Assembly (NCBI GenBank): GCA_900550185.1
Contig: URRN01000012.1
Span: forward strand, 1 to 21,459
DNA: 21,459 bases
Source of the DNA: an uncultured Collinsella sp.
GTDB lineage: Bacteria; Actinomycetota; Coriobacteriia; Coriobacteriales; Coriobacteriaceae
Reading direction: 5' to 3'
Below, piece after piece: positions 9,467 to 17,122 of this stretch. The translations under genes and the position numbers were made by a program. Every line of letters begins with the position of its first letter. Position 1 is the stretch's first letter. The notes under the pieces are model-generated. The model did not search any database and was not told the DNA's origin. It saw only the letters and a program-made list of their open reading frames with translations.

Positions 9467-10828
9467 CTAGAGAGATATGGGTGCAAATGAGAAATCGTTG
9501 TTGGGGTCGTCCTTTTCCATAAACTCATCGAGGCAGAATGTCATATAGATTGGAACGTACAGGATCTTGCCCTCTTCGCTAAGGTTTTCGTGGCTCAGCA
9601 CAACGGCCTCGGGAATCTTGTACTCGCCCACACTCATCAGGCGATCGAGGGCCGCATGTGCTCGAACTTTTTTGCCCGATTTGACTTCGATTGGGACAAC
9701 ATGTCCTCGGGCGCCTTCGATTACAAAGTCGACTTCACCGACCTCACGTGTTTGGTAGTACCACGTATCTGCTCCGAGGGCAACAAGCTCCTGCGCGACC
9801 ACGTTTTCATAGAGACCGCCGAGGTTGGGGGTTTTCATATCTAGATATACAGCGCGTGCCGTGCTACCGGGATATCGCGATGCGAGCATTCCTGTATCGG
9901 ACTCGTATAGTTTGAAGGCGGCTGCCTTCTCTGTCCTCTTAAGAGGACTCCGGGCCTCCGTCACCTGGGGGACCATCAATCCAACGCCTGCGTTCACCAG
10001 CCATAGGAAATCCTGCTCGTATTTTTGAAGACGAGCTCCCTCGCCTAGAGACGAGACGATAAAGCGATGGGACTCCGCCTCAAGCTGAACGGGAATTTGC
10101 TCGAAAATGGAGCGAACGTTAAACGCTCGAGTCGATGCATATTTAGAGATATCGCTTTTGTACTGATCGACTAGCTGAATTTGAAGCTCACGCGTTCTCA
10201 CGAGCGAATAGCCCGAATCGATATAGTTCTGAACGACCTCTGGCATGCCGCCGCAAACGATATAGGCTCTAAAGTTTTTGAGCATCGCCTCATGAATATA
10301 GTTTTCGACGGGACGTCTCTCGACAAGGCAGCTGCGAATGTCTGCAAGCACATTCTCGCTGATGCTGTTTGCCCAACAGAACTCTTCAAAATCCATCGGT
10401 CGCATAACAATGTGCTCGACATACCCCACCGGAAAAGAAGAGATCCCCTTAAACTCAGTCCCAAGCATAGACCCCGAGAAGACATAGCTAAAGCGTCCGT
10501 CCTCGACCAGCGCCTTCATAAGTGTAACGATCTGCGGATACTCCTGAATCTCATCGACGAAGATAAGCGTGTCTCCTTCAACAAGCGGTGCATCCGCAAG
10601 AAGGGCCACACGGTTGATGAAGTCAATGGAGTTCTTAGCGCCAACAAGTACGTCTCTTGCCTCGGCATCGAGTAGCAGATTGACCTCATAATACGAAGCG
10701 TAGTTGCTCTTTCCAAACGCGCGAATTGCATAGCTCTTGCCAATCTGACGCGCGCCAGTAACAAGCAACGCTTTATTGGATTTGTTCTTCCAGCTCAAAA
10801 GCCTGTCAGTGACCTTACGGCGTAGCAT
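9467..10828 (-). CDS. AAA-type ATPase with DUF4143 domain
   Basis: A 453-residue protein of the ATPase family that pairs an N-terminal AAA domain with a DUF4143 C-terminus. Visible: Walker A GARQIGKS (25-32), Walker B LIFVDEIQ with D92 and E93, and the C-terminal segments GGLYENVVAQEL (337-348), GEVDFVI (364-370) and PIEVKSGKK (379-387). The last two give a D...ExK pattern like that of PD-(D/E)XK nucleases. The cellular role of this family is not established; copies are often variable between strains. The start at 10828 follows GAGGGG on the minus strand. The gene uses more A/T-ending codons than its neighbours and stands alone against them, consistent with transfer. Tandem repeats with a dyad lie directly upstream. 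Confidence 0.9.
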   Translation of the reverse strand: MLRRKVTDRLLSWKNKSNKALLVTGARQIGKSYAIRAFGKSNYASYYEVNLLLDAEARDVLVGAKNSIDFINRVALLADAPLVEGDTLIFVDEIQEYPQIVTLMKALVEDGRFSYVFSGSMLGTEFKGISSFPVGYVEHIVMRPMDFEEFCWANSISENVLADIRSCLVERRPVENYIHEAMLKNFRAYIVCGGMPEVVQNYIDSGYSLVRTRELQIQLVDQYKSDISKYASTRAFNVRSIFEQIPVQLEAESHRFIVSSLGEGARLQKYEQDFLWLVNAGVGLMVPQVTEARSPLKRTEKAAAFKLYESDTGMLASRYPGSTARAVYLDMKTPNLGGLYENVVAQELVALGADTWYYQTREVGEVDFVIEGARGHVVPIEVKSGKKVRAHAALDRLMSVGEYKIPEAVVLSHENLSEEGKILYVPIYMTFCLDEFMEKDDPNNDFSFAPISL

Positions 10829-10842
10829 TAAAACCCCTCAAT

Positions 10843-10929
10843 GACAAAAATTGGCAAATAGATTTGACCCTAATCATACAAAAATTGGCAGATAGATTTG
10901 ACCCAAATCATACAAAAATTGGCAAATAG
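10843..10929. repeat. 34-bp tandem repeat, two full units plus a partial
   Basis: Units start at 10843, 10877 and 10911 and share ACAAAAATTGGCANATAG; the first two continue through GATTTGACCC and AATCA, while the third is cut after 19 bases. Unit 2 holds the perfect dyad GATTTG-ACC-CAAATC (10895-10909); unit 1 has it with one mismatch. On the minus strand TATGAT hexamers (possible -10 boxes) occur in the units. The array lies 15 bases upstream of the ATPase start codon, so it occupies its promoter region. Confidence 0.8.
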
Positions 10930-11157
10930 CAAAGCTCGCTTAGGCCTCAAAGCCAGCGAGCCAGCACGGTACTTTGCGAAAAGGCTGGCGGCGCCGTTGT
11001 TGAGGGTGGCCAGGTTGGCAGTGGCGCCGTTAGCGTTCTCGGCTGCTTGGGCGCGCAGGAGCGAAAGGGCGTCGGCAGCGTTCATGCAGAAGCCGACGGT
11101 AAAGTTCCATACTGCGAACTCGCAGTCGCTTGCCGCGGGGTGAAGCGCGATCGGCTA
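10870..11157 (-). pseudogene. Coding-like remnant of unknown family
   Basis: On the minus strand, one frame is open from just after a TAG (complement of about 11155-11157) to 10870. Translated, it reads PIALHPAASDCEFAVWNFTV, then GFCMNAADALSLLRAQAAEN and on to SLFAKYRAGSLALRPKRA before entering the tandem repeat. Codons from about 10950 upward are those of a real high-G+C gene, with no start codon of good context: the only ATG (11085) lacks a ribosome binding site and would remove the N-terminal third. I do not recognise the family. It may be a decayed gene fragment or part of a larger dispersed repeat. A short real protein from 11085 is the alternative. Confidence 0.35.
10934..10961. other. 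Hairpin beside the tandem repeat
   Basis: Perfect 7-bp stem GCTCGCT (10934-10940) and AGCGAGC (10955-10961), with an additional GGC/GCC pair inside separated by a TA bulge. It marks the point where coding-like composition on the minus strand gives way to the A+T-rich repeat. Confidence 0.45.
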
Positions 11158-11520
11158 TCCCTTATGTTGGATGAAAAGCCCCATGTTTTTGCAGGGATGC
11201 ATACTCGACTTATAAGTGCATAGAATCTCGTATAGCGCGAGTAAGATATTGCGCTGTCCGTTTTGTGTTTAGCAGAGATGTAGTTTGCATAATCCGACAT
11301 AATCCTCGCTTCATTTAAATAAAGTCGCACGTAAATTACGTAGATATGTCTGAGCTGGAGTTCTGTACGCTGAGCGGACAAAAACGACCGTTCACCGTTC
11401 CGCTATTTTCAAAATGAATAAAATGAGCGATAAAGAGAATATAAACCTTAATAAACTCGCGTATCGCACGGACGCGGGTTATTAATGGGTTGTAGGCCTT
11501 TTACAGAAAGGATTCCAGCA
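11158..11520 (+). promoter_or_regulatory. A+T-rich upstream region of carbamate kinase
   Basis: About 360 bases without a supported gene, clearly richer in A+T than the flanking genes. It contains the dyad ACGTAAATTACGT (11329-11341), a tandem ACCGTTC (11387-11400), and a TATAAA hexamer (11440-11445) that could be a -10 box, without a matching -35. I saw no clear ArgR or FNR box. The ribosome binding site AAAGGA precedes the start at 11521. Confidence 0.35.
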
Positions 11521-12483
11521 ATGTCTAAGCCTCTTGGTAAGCCCGATCGTATTGTCGTCGCCCTTGGCGGCAACGCCCTCGGCAACAACCCCGTCGAGCA
11601 GATCGAGGCCGTGAGCAACACCGCCCACGCTCTCCTCGGCCTCATCGAGCAGGGCAACGAGATCATCATCACCCACGGCAACGGCCCGCAGGTCGGCATG
11701 ATCCAGAACGCCTTCGCCGCCGCCCACGACGCCATCGGCGCCCCCGAGATGCCGCTGCCCGAGTGCGGCGCCATGTCTCAGGGCTACATTGGTTATCACC
11801 TGCAGCAGGGCATCGGCCGCGAGATGCACAAGCGCTACAAGCGTTGGCACGCCGCCACCGTCGTCACCCAGATCGAGTGCGATCCCGACGATCCCGCGTT
11901 CAAGAACCCGACCAAGCCGATCGGCCCCTTCTACACCGAGGAGCAGGCCAAGGAGTTCATGGCCGAGGATCCCTCCAAGGTCTTCGTCGAGGATTCCGGC
12001 CGCGGCTGGCGTCGCGTCGTCGCCTCCCCCGATCCCAAGAAGATCGTCGAGGCCGACTCCATCCTCAACCTGCTCGACAACGAGTTCATCGTCATCGCCT
12101 GCGGTGGCGGCGGCATCCCCGTCGTCCGCGACTACGAGAACAAGGGCTGCTACAAGGGCGTTCCCGCCGTCATCGACAAGGACCTGGGCGGCGAGCTGCT
12201 GGCCGAGGACTGCGACGCCGACGTCCTGTTCCTGCTGACCGCCGTTGAGCATGTTGCCATCAACTTTGGCAAGCCCAACCAGGAGGAGCTCGAGGACCTC
12301 ACCGCCGACGAGGCCGAGCGCCTGGCCGACGAGGGTCAGTTCGGCAAGGGTTCCATGGAGCCCAAGGTTCGCGCTGCCATCAAGTTCGCGCGTTCCCGCA
12401 AGGGCCGCACCTGCATCATCGGCGCCCTGGACAAGGCCGCCGAGACCATGGCTGGCCTCTCCGGTACCCGCATTCACGAGTAG
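11521..12483 (+). CDS. arcC: Carbamate kinase
   Basis: A 320-residue carbamate kinase of the amino acid kinase fold. In fermenting bacteria it runs from carbamoyl phosphate and ADP to ATP, CO2 and ammonia. Visible: VVALGGNALG (12-21), THGNGPQVG (51-59), the PTKPIGPFY loop with K132, IACGGGGIPVV, AVIDKDLGGELLA with K220, and GSMEPKVRAA with K282. Length is normal. The start at 11521 follows GAAAGGATTCC; a longer frame from 11485 lacks a binding site. Neither arginine deiminase nor ornithine carbamoyltransferase is adjacent, so the source of carbamoyl phosphate is not shown here. Codon bias is strong, which suggests good expression. A terminator follows at 12553. Confidence 0.96.
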   Translation: MSKPLGKPDRIVVALGGNALGNNPVEQIEAVSNTAHALLGLIEQGNEIIITHGNGPQVGMIQNAFAAAHDAIGAPEMPLPECGAMSQGYIGYHLQQGIGREMHKRYKRWHAATVVTQIECDPDDPAFKNPTKPIGPFYTEEQAKEFMAEDPSKVFVEDSGRGWRRVVASPDPKKIVEADSILNLLDNEFIVIACGGGGIPVVRDYENKGCYKGVPAVIDKDLGGELLAEDCDADVLFLLTAVEHVAINFGKPNQEELEDLTADEAERLADEGQFGKGSMEPKVRAAIKFARSRKGRTCIIGALDKAAETMAGLSGTRIHE

Positions 12484-12505
12484 TCTCTACTCTGTTGCCT
12501 CTCTC

Positions 12506-12529
12506 GTGGGCGCCAGGCAAAGCGCCCAC
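12506..12529 (+). other. Hairpin downstream of carbamate kinase
   Basis: Perfect 8-bp stem GTGGGCGC (12506-12513) and GCGCCCAC (12522-12529) with an 8-base loop. No T run follows, so it is more likely a transcript-stabilising hairpin than a terminator. Confidence 0.4.
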
Positions 12530-12552
12530 AAACTAGCCTCTCTTCATGAGCT

Positions 12553-12582
12553 CCGCAGTCCGCTCCGACTGCGGGGCTTTTG
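12553..12582 (+). terminator. Terminator of the carbamate kinase transcript
   Basis: Perfect 8-bp stem CCGCAGTC (12553-12560) and GACTGCGG (12567-12574) with loop CGCTCC, followed by GGCTTTTGC. The T run is short but the structure is typical. Confidence 0.7.
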
Positions 12583-12607
12583 CTATTGAGGTAGCTGTTC
12601 ATGAAAC

Positions 12608-12654
12608 CCGGCACTTGGGGACGTTCCCTTTCTGCCGGCAGCTTGGGACAGTCC
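12608..12654. repeat. Dispersed intergenic repeat, copy B (two direct units)
   Basis: Matches copy A at 5200-5246 at 40 of 47 positions, with the same two-unit structure and the same 27-base spacing. It lies after the carbamate kinase terminator, again in a 3' flanking region. The remaining bases to 12737 hold no gene. Confidence 0.65.
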
Positions 12655-12737
12655 TTAAAGGTAGCTCCTGACAGCTGGGAATGGGCCTATTCGTCCGCCC
12701 ATGAGCGGCATCCGCAAGGGCTGTCCACAGTGGCTGG

Positions 12738-12788
12738 TCATTTATGTCTGTCCCCAATGACCACTCATTTAAGTCTGTCCCCAATGAC
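12738..12788. repeat. Second repeat family, two direct units
   Basis: Two 24-base units (12738-12761 and 12765-12788) differ at one position and are also 27 bases apart. On the minus strand each reads CATTGGGGACAGAC followed by a TAAATGA-like end. The shared GGGGAC core links it to the 12608 element. The last base overlaps the stop codon of the peptidase gene. Confidence 0.7.
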
Positions 12789-13789
12789 TAGTAGTAGGCC
12801 CACATGGCTTCGACTTCGTTGAGGACCTCTACGACGCCCCAGCGACGGGCGCTGCGGCTGGCCGAGTTGGGGTCGTAGACGCCAATCTGGTCGGCATCGT
12901 CGATGCCGTAGAGCACGATGTAGTGGCCTACGTTGGTAAACGTACCGGGGCGCACTGCGGCGATGACGGGCGCACCCGAGCGAAGTGCTTGAGTAATCGA
13001 TTCGCGATCGTTATAGAGCTGTGTTCCGTTGAGCCTCAGCTGCCACGCACCGCCTGTCATAAACGACCACTCGGTGGCACCAGTGGGGGCGTAGTTGCCG
13101 GCTTCGGCCAGCGCGCATATATCGACCGGCGTCTTATCGGTATGGCCGGTCTTAAAGATATAGACCATGGTGAGGCAGGTAGGACCGCAAGCGTTTTCGC
13201 GAATAGTGCCACCGGCATAGGGCAGCTCCGACCATGCGGGGTCAATTTGGTAGATGTGGGGCATGGTGCCGGCCTGCCATTGCGAGCGTGGGGTCGAGAA
13301 CGCAAAGGAGTAACCGGGCGCGACGGGAGCTTTAAGCAGCTTGTCCTCGGCAGTGGGCTCAAGACCGGCTGATCCGTGGGAGATACAGGATCCCAAAAAC
13401 ACAAAGACGAGGCAGGCGGCGATGGAGCAAAGCGCAAGGCGTAGGCGGCGGGCCGGAAGCGCGTGGCTTGTGGTGTGCGACGCGGGGTGAGGGGCGGAAT
13501 TGCCGCGATCGCGTTGAGGTCGCGAAAAGGAGCGCTTAACGTAGTAGTCGGTCTTACGGCGATCGTAGCGGCGTGGCTGCGATGTGTCGGTCTGACGTTG
13601 GCGTGTGCTCGTACTCACGCGGTCTGACTGCTGCACGGTACGGCTTTGTTGCCGCGAAGAAGCCCCGGGCTGCTCTTGGGGGCGCTGCGGGTTGTCGTTG
13701 TCGGAGGTGCTTCTGGGCGTTGGTGTGGTGCGGCCGGCAAGGCGCACGCTTTGTGGCCGTTGGTCGCCGTCATTGTATCCGTATGCCAT
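12788..13789 (-). CDS. Membrane-anchored C39-like cysteine peptidase
   Basis: A 333-residue protein with a long, hydrophilic N-terminal tail rich in Gln, Arg, Ser and Thr (1-113), one membrane helix (about 114-137) and an outer C-terminal domain resembling C39-family or papain-like peptidases. Candidate active-site residues: Q181 in YQIDPAW, C201 in ENACGPTCL, H289 in NVGHYIVLYG and D306 in VYDPNSA. The domain probably acts outside the membrane. I choose ATG 13789 because AAGGTGAT precedes it at good spacing; a GTG three codons earlier (13798) would use that motif itself as start. The L-G-S-C at 132-135 resembles a lipobox but comes far too late for a signal peptide. No bacteriocin transporter or precursor peptide is adjacent, so a processing role is unproven. 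Confidence 0.82.
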   Translation of the reverse strand: MAYGYNDGDQRPQSVRLAGRTTPTPRSTSDNDNPQRPQEQPGASSRQQSRTVQQSDRVSTSTRQRQTDTSQPRRYDRRKTDYYVKRSFSRPQRDRGNSAPHPASHTTSHALPARRLRLALCSIAACLVFVFLGSCISHGSAGLEPTAEDKLLKAPVAPGYSFAFSTPRSQWQAGTMPHIYQIDPAWSELPYAGGTIRENACGPTCLTMVYIFKTGHTDKTPVDICALAEAGNYAPTGATEWSFMTGGAWQLRLNGTQLYNDRESITQALRSGAPVIAAVRPGTFTNVGHYIVLYGIDDADQIGVYDPNSASRSARRWGVVEVLNEVEAMWAYY

Positions 13790-14143
13790 TCGAATCACCT
13801 TGCCTCATGTGTAACTTGTCTATCCTACATAAAAAGATGCACGACACATGGGTATGTGCGCCAAAAGCCTGACAAATGGTATGAACGTTGCCGCGCCGCG
13901 CGCCAAGCGTCACGGCAACAGGTATTCAAAAGCAGACAAGATGAAAGCGTCCAAGACGAATGACGTCTCCCGCCGTTCGTCCCAAAAACGGTGCCGCTCG
14001 TTTTGCAATTCTGCCTTCGGTCGAGCTGCGAGCGGCGCTGCTGCGCCAAGGCCGTATCTTAAAGCCATGGAATAAAAGCGCGCGGCAAAACGGACCGCGC
14101 AAGGGGTGACGCCAAGGGCGTCAAACAGGAAAGGAGGGGAACA
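13790..14143 (+). promoter_or_regulatory. Divergent intergenic region and structured leader of the permease gene
   Basis: About 350 bases between divergent genes. Four hairpins are visible: GTTGCCG/CGGCAAC (13887-13919), a 10-position stem with one wobble (13991-14000 with 14029-14038), GCGCGG/CCGCGC (14080-14100) and TGACGCC/GGCGTCA with a 3-base loop (14107-14123). The last ends 21 bases before the start codon, beside the ribosome binding site AAGGAGGGG. I saw no convincing promoter and cannot match the structures to a known riboswitch. Confidence 0.4.
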
Positions 14144-15595
14144 ATGGCGGACAAGAACGCAGAAGTTGCAGTCGAAGGTAACGGCGGCATGAAGAAAACG
14201 CTTTCGCTCTGGAACTTCTTCACCATCGGTTTCGGTGCCATCATCGGAACTGGCTGGGTTCTGCAGGTCGGCGACTGGATGGTCGTGGGCGGCGGTCCCG
14301 TTCCCGCTATGATCGCATTCCTCTTGGGTGCAATCTTTCTCGTGCCCGTCGGAGCTGTTTTCGGTGAGCTCACGGCTGCTATCCCCATCTCGGGCGGCAT
14401 CGTCGAGTATGTCGATCGTAGCTTTGGCCGTACGCTGAGCTATATCACCGGTTGGCTCCTGGCCCTGGGCAACGGCATCCTGTGCCCGTGGGAGGCAATC
14501 GCTATCTCGACCCTCGTGTCCGAGATGTTCGGCAGCCTGCCCGGTCTTGAGTGGCTGCGTGCCGTCAAGCTCTATACCATCCTGGGCGCCGACGTTTACC
14601 TGTTCCCGACGCTGATCGCGCTCGGCTTTGCAACCTACGTCATCTTCCTCAACTTCCGCGGTGCCAGCTCGGCCGCCAAGCTGCAGGCCTTCCTGACCAA
14701 GGCCCTGCTCTGCGGCATGCTGCTCGCCATGGGCGTCTCGCTGTTCACCGGCTCGCCGGACAACGCCATGCCCGTGTTCTCCCAGGTCACCGGTGCTGGC
14801 GGCGGCAAGCCTGCTACCGAGGGCACCAGCCTGTTCGCAGGCATCGTTTCGGTCCTGGTTCTGACCCCGTTCTTCTACGCCGGTTTCGACACCATTCCTC
14901 AGCAGGCTGAGGAAGCGGCCGAGGGCCTCAACTGGAACAAGTTCGGCAAGATCATCTCCCTGGCCCTGCTGGCCGCAGGCGGCTTCTACATGGTCTGCAT
15001 CTACTCGTTCGGCACCATCCTCGACTGGCATGAGTTCGTTAAGAGCCCGGTTCCCGCGCTTGCCTGCCTCAAGGGCATCAACATGCTCCTGTACCTGGCC
15101 ATGCTCGTCATCGCCACGCTTGGACCCATGGGCCCGATGAACTCCTTCTACGGCGCCACGAGCCGCATCATGCTCGCCATGGGCCGAAAGGGCCAGCTGC
15201 CCGAGAAGTTCGCCGAGGTCGATCCCAAGTCCGGCGCTCCCAAGCTCGCCTGCGTCGTTCTGGGCGTCATCACCGTCGTCGGTCCGTTCCTGGGCAAGAA
15301 CATGCTCATCCCTCTGACCAACGTGTCGGCTCTCGCCTTCATCTTCTCCTGCGGCATGGTCGCCCTCGCTTGCCTGCGCATGCGCTTCACCGAGCCCGAC
15401 CTGCCTCGTCCCTACGAGGTGCCCGGCGGCAAGTTTGGCATCGGCCTCGCTATCGCTGCCTGCGCCATCATCATCGGCCTGCTCGTGATTCCGTTCTCTC
15501 CCGCCTCCCTCAACATGGTGGAGTGGAGCATCGTGATCGGCTGGCTGGCCGTCGGCCTGGCTCTCATGGCCTTCACCAATTCCCGCAAAAAGTAA
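14144..15595 (+). CDS. APC-family amino acid or amine permease
   Basis: A 483-residue polytopic membrane protein of the amino acid-polyamine-organocation superfamily. About twelve hydrophobic helices can be traced. The first carries the family's unwound substrate-binding segment (FTIGFGAIIGTGWVLQVG), and later features include the AELxxAxP-like GELTAAIPISGGIVEYVDR in the second helix region and the C-terminal PRPYEVPGG loop. Length fits the family. The start at 14144 has the binding site AAGGAGGGG. Substrate cannot be read from the sequence. It lies 131 bases before the amidohydrolase on the same strand, which suggests that it imports that enzyme's substrate or a related compound; this is inference. 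Confidence 0.9.
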   Translation: MADKNAEVAVEGNGGMKKTLSLWNFFTIGFGAIIGTGWVLQVGDWMVVGGGPVPAMIAFLLGAIFLVPVGAVFGELTAAIPISGGIVEYVDRSFGRTLSYITGWLLALGNGILCPWEAIAISTLVSEMFGSLPGLEWLRAVKLYTILGADVYLFPTLIALGFATYVIFLNFRGASSAAKLQAFLTKALLCGMLLAMGVSLFTGSPDNAMPVFSQVTGAGGGKPATEGTSLFAGIVSVLVLTPFFYAGFDTIPQQAEEAAEGLNWNKFGKIISLALLAAGGFYMVCIYSFGTILDWHEFVKSPVPALACLKGINMLLYLAMLVIATLGPMGPMNSFYGATSRIMLAMGRKGQLPEKFAEVDPKSGAPKLACVVLGVITVVGPFLGKNMLIPLTNVSALAFIFSCGMVALACLRMRFTEPDLPRPYEVPGGKFGIGLAIAACAIIIGLLVIPFSPASLNMVEWSIVIGWLAVGLALMAFTNSRKK

Positions 15596-15615
15596 CGCCG
15601 AGCCGGGGCGGATCA

Positions 15616-15644
15616 GGTGCGCGGGACCCTCTCTTCCGCGCACC
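15616..15644 (+). terminator. Hairpin after the permease gene
   Basis: An 11-position stem with one G-T pair (GGTGCGCGGGA at 15616-15626, TTCCGCGCACC at 15634-15644) and loop CCCTCTC. No T run follows, so it may be a partial terminator or an RNA-processing or stability element between permease and amidohydrolase. A second small dyad GAGGCC/GGCCTC lies at 15673-15696. Confidence 0.45.
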
Positions 15645-15726
15645 GAACCCGGCACCACTTGGGTAGCTTTGTGAGGCCTTAACCCAACGCGGCCTCGCCC
15701 ACTATATGGATCCATAAGGAGGAACC

Positions 15727-17004
15727 ATGTCCACTAAGTATGCAATCGTTGGCGGCAAGCTCATCGACGGTACCGGTGCCGAGCCGGTCGAGAACTCCCT
15801 CGTTCTCGTCGACGACAACGGCAAGATCGAGTACGCCGGTGCTATGCAGGACCTTCCCGAGGGCGTTGAGGTTATCGACGCCGCCGGCAAGACTGTCCTT
15901 CCCGGCCTGATCGACACCCACCTGCACTTCTCGGGCAACTTGACTGACGATGACACCGACTGGGTCATGCAGCCGCTCCTCGAGAAGCAGGCCGTCGCCG
16001 TCAAGCAGGCCTATGACTGCCTCACCCACGGCCTCACCACCGTCTGCGAGATCGGCCGCTTTGGTATCCAGATCCGTGACTGCATCGACAAGGGCGTCTT
16101 CAAGGGCCCGCGCGTTCTGGCCACCGGCCTTGGCTTCTGCCGCGTTGCCGGCCACGGCGACTCCCACCACTGCAGCCAGGAGCTCAACAAGGAATCGCAC
16201 CCCTGGGGCGATCAGGTCGACGGTCCTTGGGATCTGCGCAAGGCCGTCCGTCGTCGCCTGCGCGAGAACCCCGATGCCATCAAGATCTGGGCTACCGGTG
16301 GCGGCATCTGGCGCTGGGACTCCGGCCGCGACCAGCACTACTGCTCCGAGGAGATTCAGGCCGTGGTCGAAGAGGCCAAGATGGTCGGCATCCCCGTGTG
16401 GAGCCACTGCTACAACAACCACGCCGCTGCCTACGATTCCGTTCGCTTTGGCTGCGAGCAGCTGATTCACGGCTTCGATATCGATGAGCGCACCATGGAC
16501 CTCATGGCCGAGCAGGGCACCTTCTTCACTCCGACGATCGCCTTCCTGCCCACCTGGTACGCCACCTATCCGCCCGTCTACGTTCCCGAGCTGCACGACA
16601 AGTACGAGGGCACTCTGGTCGAGAAGGAGCTGCAGCGCAACTACGACTGCCTGCGCGAGGCCAAGAAGCGCGGCGTCGTCATGACGATCGGCTCCGACTC
16701 CTTCTCCTTCGTCACCCCGTACGGCACCTGCTCCATCGAGGAGATGTACGAGTTCGTCGACAAGATCGGCTTCACCCCGGTCGAGACCATCACCTGTGCC
16801 ACCCTCAACGGTGCCAAGATGTGCCACATCGAGGACGAGACCGGTTCCATCGAGGCCGGCAAGTGCGCCGACCTGCTGGTCGTCAACGGTGACGTCGCCG
16901 CCGACATCCACGTGCTCAACACCGACAACATGGACGTCATCATGAAGGACGGCTGGATTGTCGAGGGCGGCACCTTCGGCGAGGCAAACAAGTACAGCGC
17001 CTAA
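15727..17004 (+). CDS. Metal-dependent amidohydrolase
   Basis: A 425-residue enzyme of the amidohydrolase superfamily, cytoplasmic (no signal peptide). Metal-site residues are all visible: HxH at 65 and 67 (DTHLHF), the carbamylated-lysine position K186 (AIKIWATGGG), H227 (VWSHCYNNHA), H248 (LIHGFD) and D324 (IGSDSF). The N- and C-terminal beta-sandwich parts (GGKLIDGTG and GSIEAGKCADLLVV) are intact. Overall it resembles the branch often annotated as imidazolonepropionase-like or Xaa-Pro dipeptidase-like amidohydrolases, whose tested members hydrolyse dipeptides, cyclic amides or related bonds; the substrate here is unknown. The start at 15727 follows TAAGGAGGAACC, an ideal binding site. Strong codon bias suggests high expression. 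Confidence 0.92.
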   Translation: MSTKYAIVGGKLIDGTGAEPVENSLVLVDDNGKIEYAGAMQDLPEGVEVIDAAGKTVLPGLIDTHLHFSGNLTDDDTDWVMQPLLEKQAVAVKQAYDCLTHGLTTVCEIGRFGIQIRDCIDKGVFKGPRVLATGLGFCRVAGHGDSHHCSQELNKESHPWGDQVDGPWDLRKAVRRRLRENPDAIKIWATGGGIWRWDSGRDQHYCSEEIQAVVEEAKMVGIPVWSHCYNNHAAAYDSVRFGCEQLIHGFDIDERTMDLMAEQGTFFTPTIAFLPTWYATYPPVYVPELHDKYEGTLVEKELQRNYDCLREAKKRGVVMTIGSDSFSFVTPYGTCSIEEMYEFVDKIGFTPVETITCATLNGAKMCHIEDETGSIEAGKCADLLVVNGDVAADIHVLNTDNMDVIMKDGWIVEGGTFGEANKYSA

Positions 17005-17007
17005 GCT

Positions 17008-17016
17008 ACCGTTCAT
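17008..17016 (+). promoter_or_regulatory. Possible LytTR half-site
   Basis: ACCGTTCAT matches the general LytTR-type half-site pattern (W-M-M-GTT-N-R-K). LytTR regulators usually bind two direct half-sites about two helical turns apart, and I do not see a good second copy at that spacing. It lies directly upstream of the lytS-type gene. Confidence 0.2.
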
Positions 17017-17045
17017 CGATGGCTTGATGTAAAACACAGTATTTG

Positions 17046-17060
17046 ATTGCATAATGCAAT
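17046..17060. promoter_or_regulatory. 15-base palindrome upstream of the sensor kinase
   Basis: ATTGCATAATGCAAT is a perfect dyad (7-base arms around one A) and contains CATAAT, a possible -10 box. It immediately precedes the terminator at 17063. It could be an operator overlapping a promoter. Confidence 0.35.
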
Positions 17061-17062
17061 GG

Positions 17063-17089
17063 AGAGGGTCGCTTGCGGCCCTCTTTATT
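17063..17089 (+). terminator. Terminator between amidohydrolase and sensor kinase
   Basis: Stem AGAGGGTCG (17063-17071) with CGGCCCTCT (17076-17084), one G-T pair, loop CTTG, followed by TTATTG. It lies about 60 bases after the amidohydrolase stop and 22 bases before the next ribosome binding site. Confidence 0.65.
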
Positions 17090-17122
17090 GCTATGGGGTG
17101 CGTCAGTAAGAAGGAGATGACA

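Noticed and set aside
10843..10929. CRISPR array
   Set aside because: The 34-base units are directly adjacent tandem repeats without unique spacers, and no cas gene is present.
11329..11341. ArgR operator before carbamate kinase
   Set aside because: ACGTAAATTACGT is a dyad but does not match the ArgR box well, and no second box was seen.
11482..12477. A 331-codon minus-strand frame opposite carbamate kinase
   Set aside because: Shadow of a full-length carbamate kinase; low-complexity translation.
13848..14075. A 75-codon small gene before the permease
   Set aside because: No binding site and an Arg/Lys/Ser/Ala-rich translation; the region is better explained as a hairpin-rich leader.
13910..15715. 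A 601-codon minus-strand frame opposite the permease
   Set aside because: Shadow of the permease codons; translation rich in G, E, H, Q with no family features and no binding site.
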